A stretch of DNA of 64,000 bases from the NCBI RefSeq assembly GCF_963678635.1, contig NC_087066.1, positions 13,004,517 through 13,068,516 of the forward strand, given 5' to 3'. Shown here one piece after another: positions 10,901 through 25,900 of the stretch. A model generated the notes under the pieces. The model was given only the letters and a program-made list of their open reading frames with translations. It was not told the DNA's origin and searched no databases. Position 1 is the stretch's first letter, and every line of letters starts with the position of its first letter. The position numbers were made by a program, and so were the translations under genes. This stretch comes from Symsagittifera roscoffensis. Taxonomy: Eukaryota > Xenacoelomorpha > Acoela > Convolutidae.

Positions 10901-13900
10901 TCAAGAAAAACGTTGAAAACAGTATCAACGTTGTATTCCTGAGAAAAACATTTCTGGTTTTCAGAAATCATTCTTACAAATCGTTTTCGCAATAGGTGAT
11001 TTCTGATGGGAGACGTTTTACACACAGCTCCATAAAACAGAACTTCATCATTTTAATGGATTTAGCGTGAGCATTAAGGCAAACAATGGGGGATGCCTTT
11101 GAAAACAATAGTCTTGCTCGATAGATTACACCATTGAACTTTGTCAGTGTTTTGCATACATGATCAATATGCTTCAACAATTTTTTTTTAATCGAGGAAC
11201 GCTCCGACTACTTGTAATTTCTCTCTGTTTTATATCAACCCGAAAATGAAAGCCCCTACATTCTAATTTGTGTATGCTACAATAATTGTATCCTCTAAAA
11301 AACATAAGTGAAAAGGTCAAGAAGTTTGTAACATTTGAGCAATGAGCCCACTACTGAACTCCGCAGTTAACAGTTGACCCAATGACAAGTTTTTGGAAAT
11401 TACATGGTTAATTGATGTGAAAAATAACGTCCAATCTTTCAAACAAAACTTCAGAAACTTCAAAAATTATTTCAAGAAAATCAAATCGTGCCAGTTTTGT
11501 TAATAAAGTTTAATGATCAACAGTGTCAAAAAGTTTGGTCAATTATAATCGTGTTAACAACAGTAAAAAAAATTTTTCTGAAACTAAATGTTAGTTGAAA
11601 AACCTTTTTTCTCAAAGAATTTCATCATTCTTTTCATTTAGCTTTTTCAAAAACTTTGCTGGTTGAAGATAAAAAACTAATTGGCCTAAGGCCTATCTAT
11701 TGGATCAAACCTTAATTCCTACAAGCAAATTATATTAGCAATTTGTAACTGATTAGAAAATTATATGAACATAAGCAATTGTCAAAAATGTGCGAAAAAT
11801 TTTGTCGGGTGACTGGTGCGGCAACTTTTATCAATTTTCCATTTGGCTCACCAAGAACAATAGAACTTTTTCCCTTTATAATATCTATTGACTTATTAAT
11901 CTTCCATTTTTCATTTGGTTCAAAAGCAGAAAGTTTTTATAACGAGAAAAAATTTTTATTGCAGGAGCTTTTTCCTGATTGAGCAAATTACTGTTTCACC
12001 AAAACTTGCAATAAAATTTCCAACTTTTTGCAAACCTACTTCTATTTTACGTTTTTTTGTCTCCTAAATTTCATTGACGAACTAATAAGTGGTCATTTAC
12101 TTGTTTGGCACTTTTATTGCAATCAAACTTGTTTTTTATAGAATAACTATTGCTGGTATCATTGAGATTTGAATCACGAAAATTTCAGATTTATATATGT
12201 TGTTCGGATTTCTTAAAAATTTCTGGCGTTTCATTTTTTGTTGCTCGAAGTCTAGCATAGGAAAAGTAGACCAAATAGTTTGCAAAATGTTAACTAATAG
12301 TGTCTTTTAGAACAAAACTAACAACAGAACATGATACAGATTTTGATACTAGTTAAATTTGTGTTTACTCCCCGAAGCAATAATAGTTAAAACGGTTCCA
12401 TAAAAAAGGAACCAAATACTTGAAACGATTTGTTGAGAATCAGTGATTTCGAGTTGCGTGCATGTCTTTCAGATTTTTGAGTAGATTTTGTTGATTCAAA
12501 ATAAACCTCAGCTAATAATGAATAAAAATAACTGAAATTGTTTTAATTTGCATACAATTTTGCATCAGATGTCGACAATGCATGAAGAAGTATACGCGGT
12601 TTTGCTTTTAGACTCCGGATTCATCATGTCAAAATCATAGCATTTCAAAAAGGTTTGATTTTGTAAGACTTTGTCATGGGACTTTTTTGATTGATGTATT
12701 ATATCAAAATTGAAGTCTCCACAAACAACCGTTTCAGCTTTTAATTAAAAACCAATATAATAAAACTTCAAAATAGCCCAAAATTTCTGAAAAGCTGCTG
12801 TTTGGAGAGTTGTATACTGCGCAAAATTTTACAATCGGCTTTTTCTTAAAATGAGTGATTTCTAACTTTTCGAGTTATTTTCGCAGACTACCCTCTAGCA
12901 TTGCTTTAACTTGGACCTCACAAAGCAGGCTAAACCTCCATCACGCAGTTTTATTCCATTTTTGGCAATTATTTTGTCAAAAACCTTAATGCTGTAAGTT
13001 TCTAATAGGTTTTTCTTCGAAGCCAATTTTCATAAAAGCAAATAGCTATCGACAGATCATTAAAAGACTCAAATTGGTCATTATGGCTTCTTCTTAGTGA
13101 TTGCACGTTCAGAAAGATGATCCGCGAAATGCTTAAAGACTTTGAGCAGTCCCCCCTCTACATTGCTCTCCCCATACAAAACCAAAAAAATGAAAGAAAC
13201 ATACGTTTGAAATCACTTAAGATGCTCCCAATAAACGTTCATATCGTTCGCAACAATCAGATCACTCGTCTACTATCTTGTTTCCTTTTGCTGGTGGTGA
13301 GATTTTTGTTTTTAACGTCTCTATAAAACCACAAAATCTACCCACATTTTCATTGTTGTCAAGTTCTTTCTATTAAATAAAGATTCAATCATTAAAGATT
13401 ATATCATTCGAAAGCTATTGTTGTCCTGAGCCTAATTTTGAAAATATATTTTACCTGTGATCATTTTTCGTAAAGTTATGGGGGTTTAAAGATTGCCATT
13501 TTGGCCATTTTGACCAATTTGGGACAAATAACGCGCGATATAATTCGCGCTATTAACGCGTAAGCGGAGATTTAATCCGTCTTAGAAATCGTTCCAAATT
13601 GGTCGAAAAAAAATTTTTTTTGTATAAATGATTTGTTACTAGGAAAAATTTTTTATCACTTTGTACTTCATATGGCGTGTGGGGGGATTGTTTCTACAAA
13701 AAATCTCAATTAAAAAAAAATTCGTTCTATTTTTATTATATATTCAATTTTTTCATGTCATTACTGCTCCATAGAAATTAAGGCAGTCGGAACATTCAGG
13801 GCTTCGACTTGATACGAGCAGTCTTGTTTAATCTAAAAATTCTAGAGATATATTCTTCTTATGCTAAGACGGCGATTCAATCCGGCTCATAAATGGGTTG

Positions 13901-16900
13901 AAACTGACTTGAAGCAAACTACCTGGACTGAATAATACCTTGCTAAACGCTAATGATTGCATATTTTTCTTCTTAATCAAAGCGCGTTGGGGAAAAGTTT
14001 TCAGAAAATAATTGGCATTAATTTAAAATATTTTGACAATTAAACAAACTTTATTTTGTTAAGGCAGAATATATCAAAAACTATTTCTCCTAATAAGGCA
14101 ATTTCAAATATATCAAATATCATCAGGCAGATTAGATCAAAAACTATTTCTCCTAATAAGGCAATTTCAAAATTTAGAATTTTTTTTTTACTTTTACTTT
14201 TCCTTGTTATTACTGCTCCATAAAACTTTAAGAGGCAGTCGGAACATTCAGACAAATTTCGACTTTTTAACTAGCCATTTTTGACGGATTTTTTTACATC
14301 ATTCGAAAGGTATCGTTGTCCTGAGCTCAAATTTGAAAAGATATTTTACCTGTGATTATTTTTTGTAAAGTTATGGGGGTTTAAAGATTGCCATTTTGGC
14401 CAATTTGGGACAATTAACTCCCCATACAAATCCAAAAAAATGAAAGAAACATACGTTTGAAATCACTTAAGATGCTCCCAATAAACGTTCATATCGTTCG
14501 CAACAATCAGATCACTCGTCTACTATCTTGTTTCCTTTTGCTGGTGGTGAGATTTTTGTTTTTAACGTCTCTATAAAACCACAAAATCTACCCACAATTT
14601 CATTGTTGTCAAGTTCTTTCTATTAATTAAAGATTCAATCAAGAACTAATTACAACCGACAGATGGCATAGAGTATTCTTGTTTATCATATAATTTCAAT
14701 CTTTTTTTTTCATTTCAGATTTCAAGTTTCATTTTTAAAACCATCTCAAGCTTCTAGTCAAAACTGGTTATTGTTCCGACTTTCGATACGAAAGTAACGG
14801 AATATTTGTGCTCGGGGTGGGTTTTTTTTTCTTCAGACAAATTTCAACTTTTTAACTAGCCATTTTTGACTGAATTTTTTTAATATCATTCGAAAACTAT
14901 TGTTGTCCTGAGCCTAATTTTGAAAATATATTTTACCTGTGATCATTTTTTGTAAAGTTATGGGGGTTTAAAGATTGCCATTTTGGCCATTTTGACCAAT
15001 TTGGGACAAATAACGCGCGATATAATTCGCGCTATTAACGCGTAAGCGGAGATTTAATCCGTCTTAGAAATCGTTCCAAATTGTCTGAACGAAGCTTATT
15101 TGCCATAATTGATATGTTACAAGGAACGAAATCTACCTTTTTCTACTTAATTTGGCGTGTGGGGGAATGATTTTTATAAAAAATTTCAAATTTTAGAAAA
15201 AAATTTTCATTTTATTGTTCCGACTTTCGATACGAAAGTAACGGAATATTTGTGCTCGGGATGGGTTTTTTTTTCTTCAGACAAATTTCGACTTTTTAAC
15301 TAGCCATTTTTGACGGAATTTTTTTATATCATTCGAAAGCTATTGTTGTCCTGAGCCTAATTTTGAAAATATATTTTACCTGTGATCATTTTTCGTAAAG
15401 TTATGGGGGTTTAAAGATTGCCATTTTGGCCATTTTGACCAATTTGGGACAAATAACGCGCGATATAATTCGCGCTATTAACACGTAAGCGGAGATTTAA
15501 TCCGTCTTAGAAATCGTTCCAAATTGGTCGAAAAAATTTTTTTTTTGTATAAATGATTTGTTACTAGGAAAATTTTTTTATCACTTTGTACTTCATATGG
15601 CGTGTGGTGGATTGTTTCTACAAAAAATCTCAATTAAAAAAAATTCGTTCTATTTTTATTATATATTCAATTTTTTCATGTCATTACTGCTCCATAGAAA
15701 TTAAGGCAGTCGGAACAATCAGGGCTTCGACTTGATACGAGCAGTCTTGTTTAATCTAAAAATTCTAGAGATATATTCTACTTATGCTAAGACGGCGATT
15801 CAATCCGGCTCATAAATGGGTTGAAACTGACTTGAAGCAAACTACCTGGACTGAATAATACCTTGCTAAACGCTAATGATTGCATGTTTTTCTACTTAAT
15901 CAAAGCGCGTTGGGGAAAAGTTTTCAGAAAATAATTGGCATTAATTTAAAATATTTCGACAATTAAACAAACTTTATTTTGTTAAGGCAGAATATATCAA
16001 AAACTATTTCTCCTTATAAGGCAATTTCAAATATATCAAATATCATCAGGCAGAATAGATCAAAAACTATTTCTCCTAATAAGACAATTTCAAAATTTAG
16101 AATTTTTTTTTACTTTTACTTTTCTTTGTTATTACTGCTCCATAAAACCTTAAGAGGCAGTCGGAACATTCAGACAAATTTCGACTTTTTAACTAGCCAT
16201 TTTTGACGGATTTTTTTACATCATTCGAAAGGTATCGTTGTCCTGAGCTCAAATTTGAAAAGATATTTTACCTGTGATTATTTTTTGTAAAGTTATGGGG
16301 GTTTAAAGATTGCCATTTTGCCCAATTTGGGACAATTAACTCGCGATATATTTCGCGCTATTAACGCGTAAGCGGAGAGTTAATCCGTCTTAGAAATCGT
16401 TCCAAATTGGTTAAAAGAGGCATATTCGCCATAATTGGTTTGTTACAAGGAGCAAAATCTATCCTTTTGTACTTTGTATGGCGTGTGGGGGTATGATTTT
16501 CATAAAAAATTTCAAATTTTAGAAAAAAAAATTTTCATTTTATTTTTTCTTACATTTAATTTTTAAATGTTATTACTGCTCCATAAACCTTAAAAGGCAG
16601 TCGGAACATTCAGGGCTTCGCCCTGATACGAGCAGTCTTGTTTTAACTTGTTGCTAATTAAAATTTGAGGGAGTTTTTTAAAAGCTATGCTTTTCAACCT
16701 TACTTTTCCAATTTTACTGGGGTCGAGGAAGTAAACCCTTTAATTTATTTTAATCCAGTGGAAGCCATTTGTGATTATTGAAATAATCAAGCTGACTTTA
16801 TAGATGTTCCTAATAAAAAGTTACATGTATCGAGTATCACAAAAGTCTACAATATTTGGCTCAAATAAATCTCAAATAAATCCTCTCAAAAGCTCACCAG

Positions 16901-19900
16901 ACAGAAAATGAAGTTGAAATAATCTCGTGAAATCTTTTCTATTTGATTCTTTTGCAGTGTTTTCTCTACATCACATGTAATTCAATATATGAGCCCTAAC
17001 TCAGGTAAAAACCTAAATTGAATTCGGTGCAGTCTTTGAAATTTGGAGGGAATTGAAAAGTATATGGAGTTTGAGGATCATGGCACATTCTTAAGCACTA
17101 CTAAGCAGCTTTTTTGTATCTCGCCTTTCAATAAAGATGTAAACGTTTTTATTTTTTCATAGTTCTGAAACTTCAGGTTTGTTTTTTAGCTTTGTTTTGA
17201 AAACTGTTTCGTACTACTGCATTTCACTTTTCCGGAAAACTTTATAGAAAAAAAAAAAAAACATTAAACAGCTTTGAAATGGCAATCGCTACTGCTTAAA
17301 TGTATCTAAATAACTCGTATGCATTTCTATTTTTTTAAATCAACTTTTAATGTATAGATATATTGCTCTGTTGGTGCTACTTGTGCAGCAATGTAATCAC
17401 TATTTCAAAGCATTATTTGAGGGTAAGTTGCTTTTTCCAACTACGCTTAATAAACCCACTTTTAAAGATTCACTAGCTGTCTGATATGTCTTATGCCATT
17501 ACCTTTTTTTCAGCTATGTCACGTGAGTTTTTTTTGTACCCCCTCCTTGTCATGTCTACTCTGTTCTTCATAAATGGATGTCATGAAATAAAACCAAAGA
17601 GGACCCTTTGGTTGACGAAAGGGTCGAATCCATGAGAAGGGAGAACGTCTTTTCCCCTAAATCCGCCCATTTCACTTTGGTTTTTTGTGGTGCCACTTTC
17701 AAGATAATTTGTAGGTCCTTAAGGACTTACAAATTAGCTTGAAATTAGCATCTTGAAAAATGGCTTTATTTTATAATTATAATTTAAAGCCATTTTTCAG
17801 AACTAAGTAGAAAATGCAGACGCATTTGACATTTTTTTCTTTGGGAGCTTCCTAAAAATGATCATTTGCGTGCCTTTTTTGCATAATGCCGCGCAAAATG
17901 ACTGCTGCTTTTAAAGGTTTACACGTACAGGGTCGTTAGTAAACTAAAAAAACGCATGTACCTAATATATTTTGTACATTTTCGGTTCCAGAAGTATGCT
18001 CACAGGTGTTTGATATAAATAAGGTATTTCTAAAAGTATCCGTGAACATGAACACAAAAGCAAAAAAAATCATTTGCTGAAATTGATTAAACAGTCTTAA
18101 AATCTGGGTCAATTGAAAAATCCAAGGACATGTTTGATAACAATTGGCTCGATTCCATGACTTTCTATTATGATGGCAGCTGTCATTTTTTGAATTAGAG
18201 CCATCACATATCAATGTCATCATTACACACGCAACTAACCTCAAAGATTTAGATTTTGTATTGTGTTATGCAACTTATCTTGTTAGAATTCTTTACCATA
18301 TCTTTTTTTAGTCCACACCTCTTAGCAAATGTGTAAATGAATTAGGTCGGCATCATTTTCGCCTCAGGATTTTTGAATTATTTGCCTTTGCTTATCAGTT
18401 TTGAAATATTTCCATGAGATTATTGAATTTTTATATTGCTTCACTGTGTACCAATGCGACCAGAAAGTGATGCTAAAAATTATGTTTTTTTTCGGTATTC
18501 GTGGGTGGGAGTTGTTTATAGGTTGACCAAAGCAATTTTATAAATTCTGCTAAAAAATCCTTAACAATTATGCCTTTTAAGCTAAATATTCATACTCTTC
18601 ATTTTAAGCTAATACTTATAAGAAATATGAACTAATTTATGGGTATCAAATTAGCTGCAGGAGTATCGGTGATTGCAATAGTTTCTTCTTTTTTTATTGT
18701 TGTATTGTATACAGTGCTGATTTAAATTATCCGGACAAAAGAAATGAAACTTGAAAAATAAAACGCGTTTTCTCAATTTGAGTTAATTTAAAACAAATGA
18801 TGACGACCAATATTAATTGAATTTTTCGCAGAATTAAAATGGTACAATTTTTTTTTGCGTTTACCCCATGTACTTCAAAAATGAACCCTAAAAACTATCA
18901 TTTGTGGCTTTTTTGGACAGTCAAAAATTACTCCAAACCTATTCGTTCCTTTACTGTCAAAACTAAATCACTCCAGTTCTCTTAGGTAGCCCAACGAACA
19001 ACGAAATTTAGAAAAAAACGTGGGCAAAAAGTTTTAAATTGTTTTTATTTAAAAAATTGGTTTTTATATAGTAAAAGTGACATATTATGGCATGCAAACG
19101 AAAGTAAATATGTTAAATCAAAATTGAGAAATTTATACCTCCTCAAATTTTGTTGGGCTACATAAGAGGCTTGCAGCGATTTAGTCTTGCCATAATTGAA
19201 CACAAGGTTTGGAGTATTTTTTGATTGGCCAAAAAAAAACGACAGTTTTCGGGGTACAATTTTGAGCCCAAGTTTTACAAAGCAAATTGCACCAATTTAA
19301 TTCGTTAAAAATTTTTGCAAATGTTTTGCGGAACTCGAACTCTAAAAATTTTACCATTAAGATGGTTCTCTTTCTACTCCGTTTAATTGATTGCCCCGGA
19401 CTGACCTCCGGAAATTAAAAATAAATATCATACAAATCCATACATGAAATTGATCGAAAACGCTTTTCATACCCTTTCCTTACATGAAAATTTTATGAAT
19501 CCATATAAGTTGAAACAAGTGTAAAAATTGATTTATAAAAAAAAACAATTTTTTTAAAATTAATTCAATGTTACTCATACAATATTCAGTAATTATATTT
19601 GTATGACAAGCAAATTTTGAATTAACTATAAAAAATTTTCAAATAAAAATTTCGAACATGACAGAAACAACGTTACCTGTCGTTTGTGCTGCCAAAATAC
19701 TTCTATTATCACACAAACAATCAACTAAATGAGTTTTTTTTTGCATGAATAAAAAAAATTTTTGTCTATAATGTAGTTCAGACGCAACATTTTTGCAAAA
19801 ACAATTAAGTCGCAAGGAACCTTTTCTCGAAATTCAGAGATTTTTTTTCTGTTTCTCGGTAGTACAATAAACATAAAACTGCCAAAAAACAAGCTAAGTA

Positions 19901-22900
19901 AGACCTAGAAAGAACAAGCTCAAAACAGAAATTAATTTTCAATGGTGAGTCTCAGATTGCCATTTCACTCTGATGTTTCTGTCACGCGTTCTAAAGGGTT
20001 TTATAGATTAAAGAAATTTTTGGTTTTTGAGTTCCGAAAGCAAAATGCAAAATTTGAAAGCAAAAACAAAACGAAAAACGAGTAATTATTCCCAATAAAG
20101 GGAAAAAAGCTATCAATTAGTTCTTCCTACTAAGCTTCTTTGTCTATCAAAATGAAATTTAAAACTTTTTTTACAGTTTCGAAAAACTTGACAACTTTTT
20201 TTCCATCCGAGGTAAATACTGCGCAAGAACACTTTATTTACTTGTAATTTAACAGGTGCTTATTTCAGCAAAAAACAGAACATGTATACAATGTTAAAAA
20301 ACGCTTTCACGCACTTGTTTAATCCTAGAATTTTTTAGTAAAAAAAGTTCTAAATCTGACTCCCAAAAGTGGGCAGGAACTATGACTTCATGTGTGTTCT
20401 AGCATTTTTTAGTTTTGAGTTTTCTCAACGCAAAATCTGGTAGCACAAGAAATTGGCGCCAAATTTTTGATCCCGCGCTATTTAACCATCTATGCTTACA
20501 CCCCTTCTTTTATCACCCCGTAACAAGATAGCACAACACAAATTTGACCTCGTTTCAAAAACAACAAATTGAATATTTGAATATACTAATTGAAGACAGA
20601 AAAGAAAAGAGCAATGCAATTGTTTTGATTTTTTTTGTTTTTTGAAAATATTTGAAATTTGACAAGATTAAGGAATGATCCCTCGTTCATATGTTTTTTT
20701 TTATACAAAAATCACTCATGATGCTAATTGAGTGCAACAAAAAACGTCAGTAGATTACATAAAAATCATAATGCTTTACACTTGAACCATTGTTGTATCA
20801 TTCTATGAGCTATAGATAATAGAGCGTCCTTTCATTTCACCTTATTTTCTATAAACAAACAAATACTAGTGGTACCAGGCCATCAAATTCATCTTACACT
20901 TAAGAGCAAAACCACTACAATCTGGAGCTGCTAAGAATATCAAACTCAAAATATCGATGAACAGTAATAATTGATAGCAAAAACTTTAATGGAACGAGTG
21001 GTGATGATAATTATGACAACTTTACTGTGAGACTTGATGCTCGAATGCTTTTGAGAAATATGAAAGACCTGGACAATCGCATTAGCCCAGCCATCAAGTT
21101 TGCTACCCCAATTAAGCACATAACAGATTTCATTGCAATTCAATCAGCTCTATCAACTGAAAAAAAACTTAGTTTGATCTGTCTATCGCATGCGCAAGCA
21201 ACGAAAAAAAAGTTTGACCAGCTTCATCAGCAACCAGAAATTTCGAAACATCCGGAGAGTTCAAAAACCTTATACGATCTGACAGTGGACATTAAGATTT
21301 CGAGAATATTTTTGTATTCGGCAGTCTTCAATTGCTAGTCCGCTCTGTTTAATCCCCCTGGGCTACCTTCCCTATTTGTCAACTGGTTACAAGATAAACC
21401 CACAACAATTTACTTTTTCAAAACCAAAAAACTTTTCTGAATTTGAAACCTTTTTATAACTTTAATAATATTCTAACTAAGTACATTAATTGATGCAAAG
21501 TAAGTCAATTTTTTCTCCTTCGATGCATTGAATCACTCAAAAGTAGCAATCGATTAGTTTTGGAAATAAAATGTCGTTCACGCATTTAAAAAAAAACAAC
21601 CTATGTGGCGCCGATTAAACCTAACAAACGACTGTTAGGAATTTTATAAGGAGTCATACTGCCTTACATTTGAACCACTGTTAACCCATTCAATGAAATA
21701 TAAGGCTTAAAACGGTCTTCCAAATCACCTGGTCTCCCAAGGACACTCGAAGACTAGTAGAAACAGGTCACGTGTGTTAATGCAGTCGTGAAATTTGTAC
21801 GGGAAAACCTGATTTTTATTTAGTTTCGAAGATCTGAGCAACAAGGAGCATCAAGAATCTGAGCATTGATTATACTCCAACTGTTGAAACACCTTCCGCA
21901 CTTCAGTTCACAGCAGACGGCATTGCTACTCAACTAGCCCAATCAACTTTAAAAAAAAACTTCAAAGTGCACAACGCATGTACAAGCAACGAGAACAAAT
22001 TTTACAAGTCTCAACAGCAACCAGAAAGTTCGAAATACGCAAACTGTTCAAACAGTTTATTAGTTATGACAATGAAATCACAAGTCATTGATTTTGTTTG
22101 GTGATCCCATAATGCTACAACTGCAAGAAAAAATAAACATTTGGTTGAATATCGGAACTTTGGATGTCACTCGAAATTGCTTTTGTCAGTTTCGCTCTAT
22201 ACACTATATTTTTTTAGAAAAAGCCCCCGCTTGCATATAATCGTTAACAAACAAAAGGAAACAATTACCACCACTTTTCAGAAATCCTGAGAACACTAAC
22301 CCTCGACAGTACACCTGAGAACACTTGCTTCATTTTGATAAAGCCGCTAATTAAACGCTTCGAAAAACTTCCCAGATTATAAGTTGATTGAAAAACTCTA
22401 TCAACTTTTAGAAAAAATCGCAGAACTCCCAGATTATAAGTTGATTGAAAAATTCTTTCATTTTAAAGAAAAATTCGCAAAATTATTTAGAAATACCACA
22501 ATTTTTTTTCAGCTTTGGAACTGTTACCCTCATTGGCTTTTGAAAAGTCGAAACAATAGAAAGTTCATTTCGAAACGTAGTGAAAAAAAATTCAATTCCT
22601 GAGCAATCGCACTATAAAAGAATCGGAAAAAAGGCCAACTCTAACAACCCATTTCTCGGATCCAGTAACAAAAAAAACACCTCGTGAATAGAAAAGTCCT
22701 AATACTATTTTCACTCTGGAATCAAAGAGTCACGGCATCATCCGGTTTGTCCAGAACAACACAAGTAAATGATGGCAGTTTAGAAACAGTCAAAATTCAG
22801 AGATTCGCATCCAAAGATATCGAAAATAATAGCGAATTTGCAAAAAGACGTCTGCGTTCAAAAAGACACCTCGAATGGGTACTATATAATAAAAAAGAAA

Positions 22901-25900
22901 ACTATCGGGTCCTAAACAAAAACATGGGGAAAATCAGACATGTTTAAAATAAAGAACTGATTAGCAATTCTTTCGCACTATGGCGAACCTAATTTAAATG
23001 TTCGTTAATTTGTTCTGTAAGTAAAGTTTTTTTTAAATAATTTTTAAAGAATAGACGTCTCCTCGCAGCCCCACGGAAATTTAAAACACACAAGAATGAT
23101 TGCACCTTTAGCGGGTTGCTAGGCTAGAAATAGGGGCGGGCAATACTTTAGACATTACATTGTATGACGACGGTTCCTAAAAGTTACATTTTTTTGACAG
23201 TTCAAAAAATTTATTAAAATTTTGCTTGACAAATAATTTTATTTGATTAAACTTATATTATATTCGTGTTTTGGTCATTTCTTTTTTTTTAATTCAGTCC
23301 ATTCATCTAATAACGGTGAAAATTTTTTCCTGATCACGTTCAATTTTGGAAAAATTTAACTTTTTTTTGCCACTAATTTGGATCGTGCCAGTCGGATTAG
23401 TTTTAAGTTCATTTGATAGTCGGCCAATTTGATTCTGATCATTAAAATTTGCGGGGTTATCTATTTCTGGAGTTTAACTAGGGGATTTAAGAAATAGGGA
23501 ATTGAAAGGCGCAGATTTAATAAATTGGGAACCCAAAGTTCACCAAAATGGGTCATATGATATATCATTTTGAAACTTTTACTGGATATTCAAACAAAAT
23601 TAAAAGGTTTTCAGTACTAAGAAAGATTGGTTTAAATTTTTTGCTCTTCATCGAGAGAGTATAACGACCGATTAGGTTTATTATAACATGAGAATGAAAA
23701 CAACCACGAAACCTCATTTAGCGCTTCCTTGGCAAAAAAACGTGTTTTTTCATAATCCTTGTGGATCAGTTTTTTATAACTAATGCATCAACTGATAAGC
23801 CAGAAACCCAATGCCACTATTATTTTCTAGAATTTTTTGTTGACTCTGAACCAGAAAGAGAATGTTTCTTAAAATACTTAGAAAGCATATTTAAAATTTA
23901 TGCAATATGTATATAAATAAGAATATATAAGTATATTTCAGTAGAATTGAGTGGTGTTCAAAGACGCCTCAGGTGACATATTTCTATCATAAAAGTGACT
24001 AAAATGCCAATAGAGCTATCACGCTTGTTTCATCCCCGGCATGCAAATTCTGCTAAATTTGGTCACTGCAGGCAATAAAAACAAATGAACTGAAGAAGAA
24101 TATTAAAAAAAAGTATGAATAATTTCTGTTCATATACTTTTACGAGGATAACATACAAAGTTTTGTTGAATGTGCTCAAAAAATGGCGGATTTTTCTGTT
24201 TTCTACCTACCCGCACTGACAAAAATGGTTTAAGATTGATTTTAGCATGCAAAAAGTATTTAGATTAAATTGAGATCAATTTCAGCATTAAAGTGGATAA
24301 TTAAAAAGAAAAGATTAAGATTGATTCGAATCAACTTGAAATCGATTTAAATTGATCTTAAGCCCAGTTTAAAAAACTGATTTGAGAGCGATTAAACCAG
24401 ATTTGTTTTCAGAGGGATTAAAACGAAGGAAGGGATTAAAACGGAGTTAAATCAATTTTCAAATTTTTGCAAAATTGCAAATTTTCACATTTTATCAGTT
24501 TTGAGTTTGTGTTGCATTTTTAATTGCCAATCAGTTTTTTTACATCGAAGGCGTCTACTACTAAATGAAAAAAGGGCCATAAAAATCAAATTTTTTTCCA
24601 GTTTTGAATGATTTAGGTTGCCATCTGATTTATTTGGCTAGTTTGAACAATTTTCTAACTCTTCTAAGGCGGCGTAGGTTTCGTTAGAGAGGAAATGGTT
24701 GGTCGCCAAAACACGTCTAGAACAAATCCTTTAATTTTTTTCACAAACATGTAAATTCAAAATAACCCTTTTGGTTAAACATGCATGCTGCTACAAATTG
24801 AAAACATTACAATTAAATAAAAATCAACAACTACAGCGGCATGTAAACACACAAACACATCTTGAATACTATGAATGAAACAATATTGATATTAGATACA
24901 ACAATGATCTTGAAAAAAACTAATAGATATATCAAAGTACATAAAAATTTTTGTGTATTTCTATCAACAATTTTTGAAACTCAAATTTTAATTTTTGCTT
25001 AGATTAAACTTTTTTCCCCGATTTCTTTTTAGGTATCTATATTTTTTAAATTTGTTTTCTGCGTTCGTTTTACAGGTAAACTGCTATAAAGAAACTGCCT
25101 ATAAATTTCATTTGTCATTTTTTTCGCCACATCGAATATTTGACTACAACATTTGCTGTATTGAATAGTTCGGCTGGAATTGAAAATTATAGACTTGAAA
25201 AAGAGATCCCGTGCGTGATTGTAATTTCTGCGCAGATTGACTCCCCAGTTAATTCGTCTTTTTAGTCTGTAAATTTGATACATAGATAGATTTTGAAAAA
25301 AAGCTAGCTGAAAGTTAAATTTGACAAACTTAATGTTCTGAAATGCATATATCTTGTTTCGATTGGAACAATATGTCGCACGCAGTATTTTGACATAAAT
25401 GCAACAACCATGTTCGTTAATTACTTCTTCAGTTCAGCTAAAAATGTAAAATGTTTGTCCACTAACACTCCAAGTGACCTGACATGTTCGTTAGCAGAAA
25501 CTGTTTCTTCTCTATAAACAATTTTTTCTAGAAAAATTTTTTCCTCAAGGATAATAAACTCTGTTTTATCAACATTCAGAGCAAGTTTGCATTCATTTAA
25601 ATCTTAAATTAACTTTCCTAGCTTTTGTAGCATTGATATTTTTAGGCCACTTATTGGGTGTTTGTAGAAAAGATACTTGTATCATCAGCAAATTGCACTA
25701 AACCGATGTTGCTTTTTGATTTGGTGTTGAAAAGCATTTACATGAAGAAAGAAAACCAATGGTTCCAAAACGGAAACTTTTTGTAAACCATAACTAATCG
25801 ATTTCTAGTCAAATAAAAGATTCCTATTGCAGTTCAACCTATTGCTGACGGCTTCCTCTAAGAGACTTGATTGATGTCTTATAGGAAAAACCATACATTT

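Noticed and set aside
14040-14255. Frame with repeated EIALLGEIVFD peptide
   Set aside because: Arises from a 57-bp direct repeat inside module b of the non-autonomous family, present in all module b copies.
21027-21338. 103-codon + strand ORF
   Set aside because: Lies in a diverged duplication whose second unit has a broken frame; no known family.
22684-22947. 87-codon + strand ORF
   Set aside because: No motif or partner; not supported as a gene.
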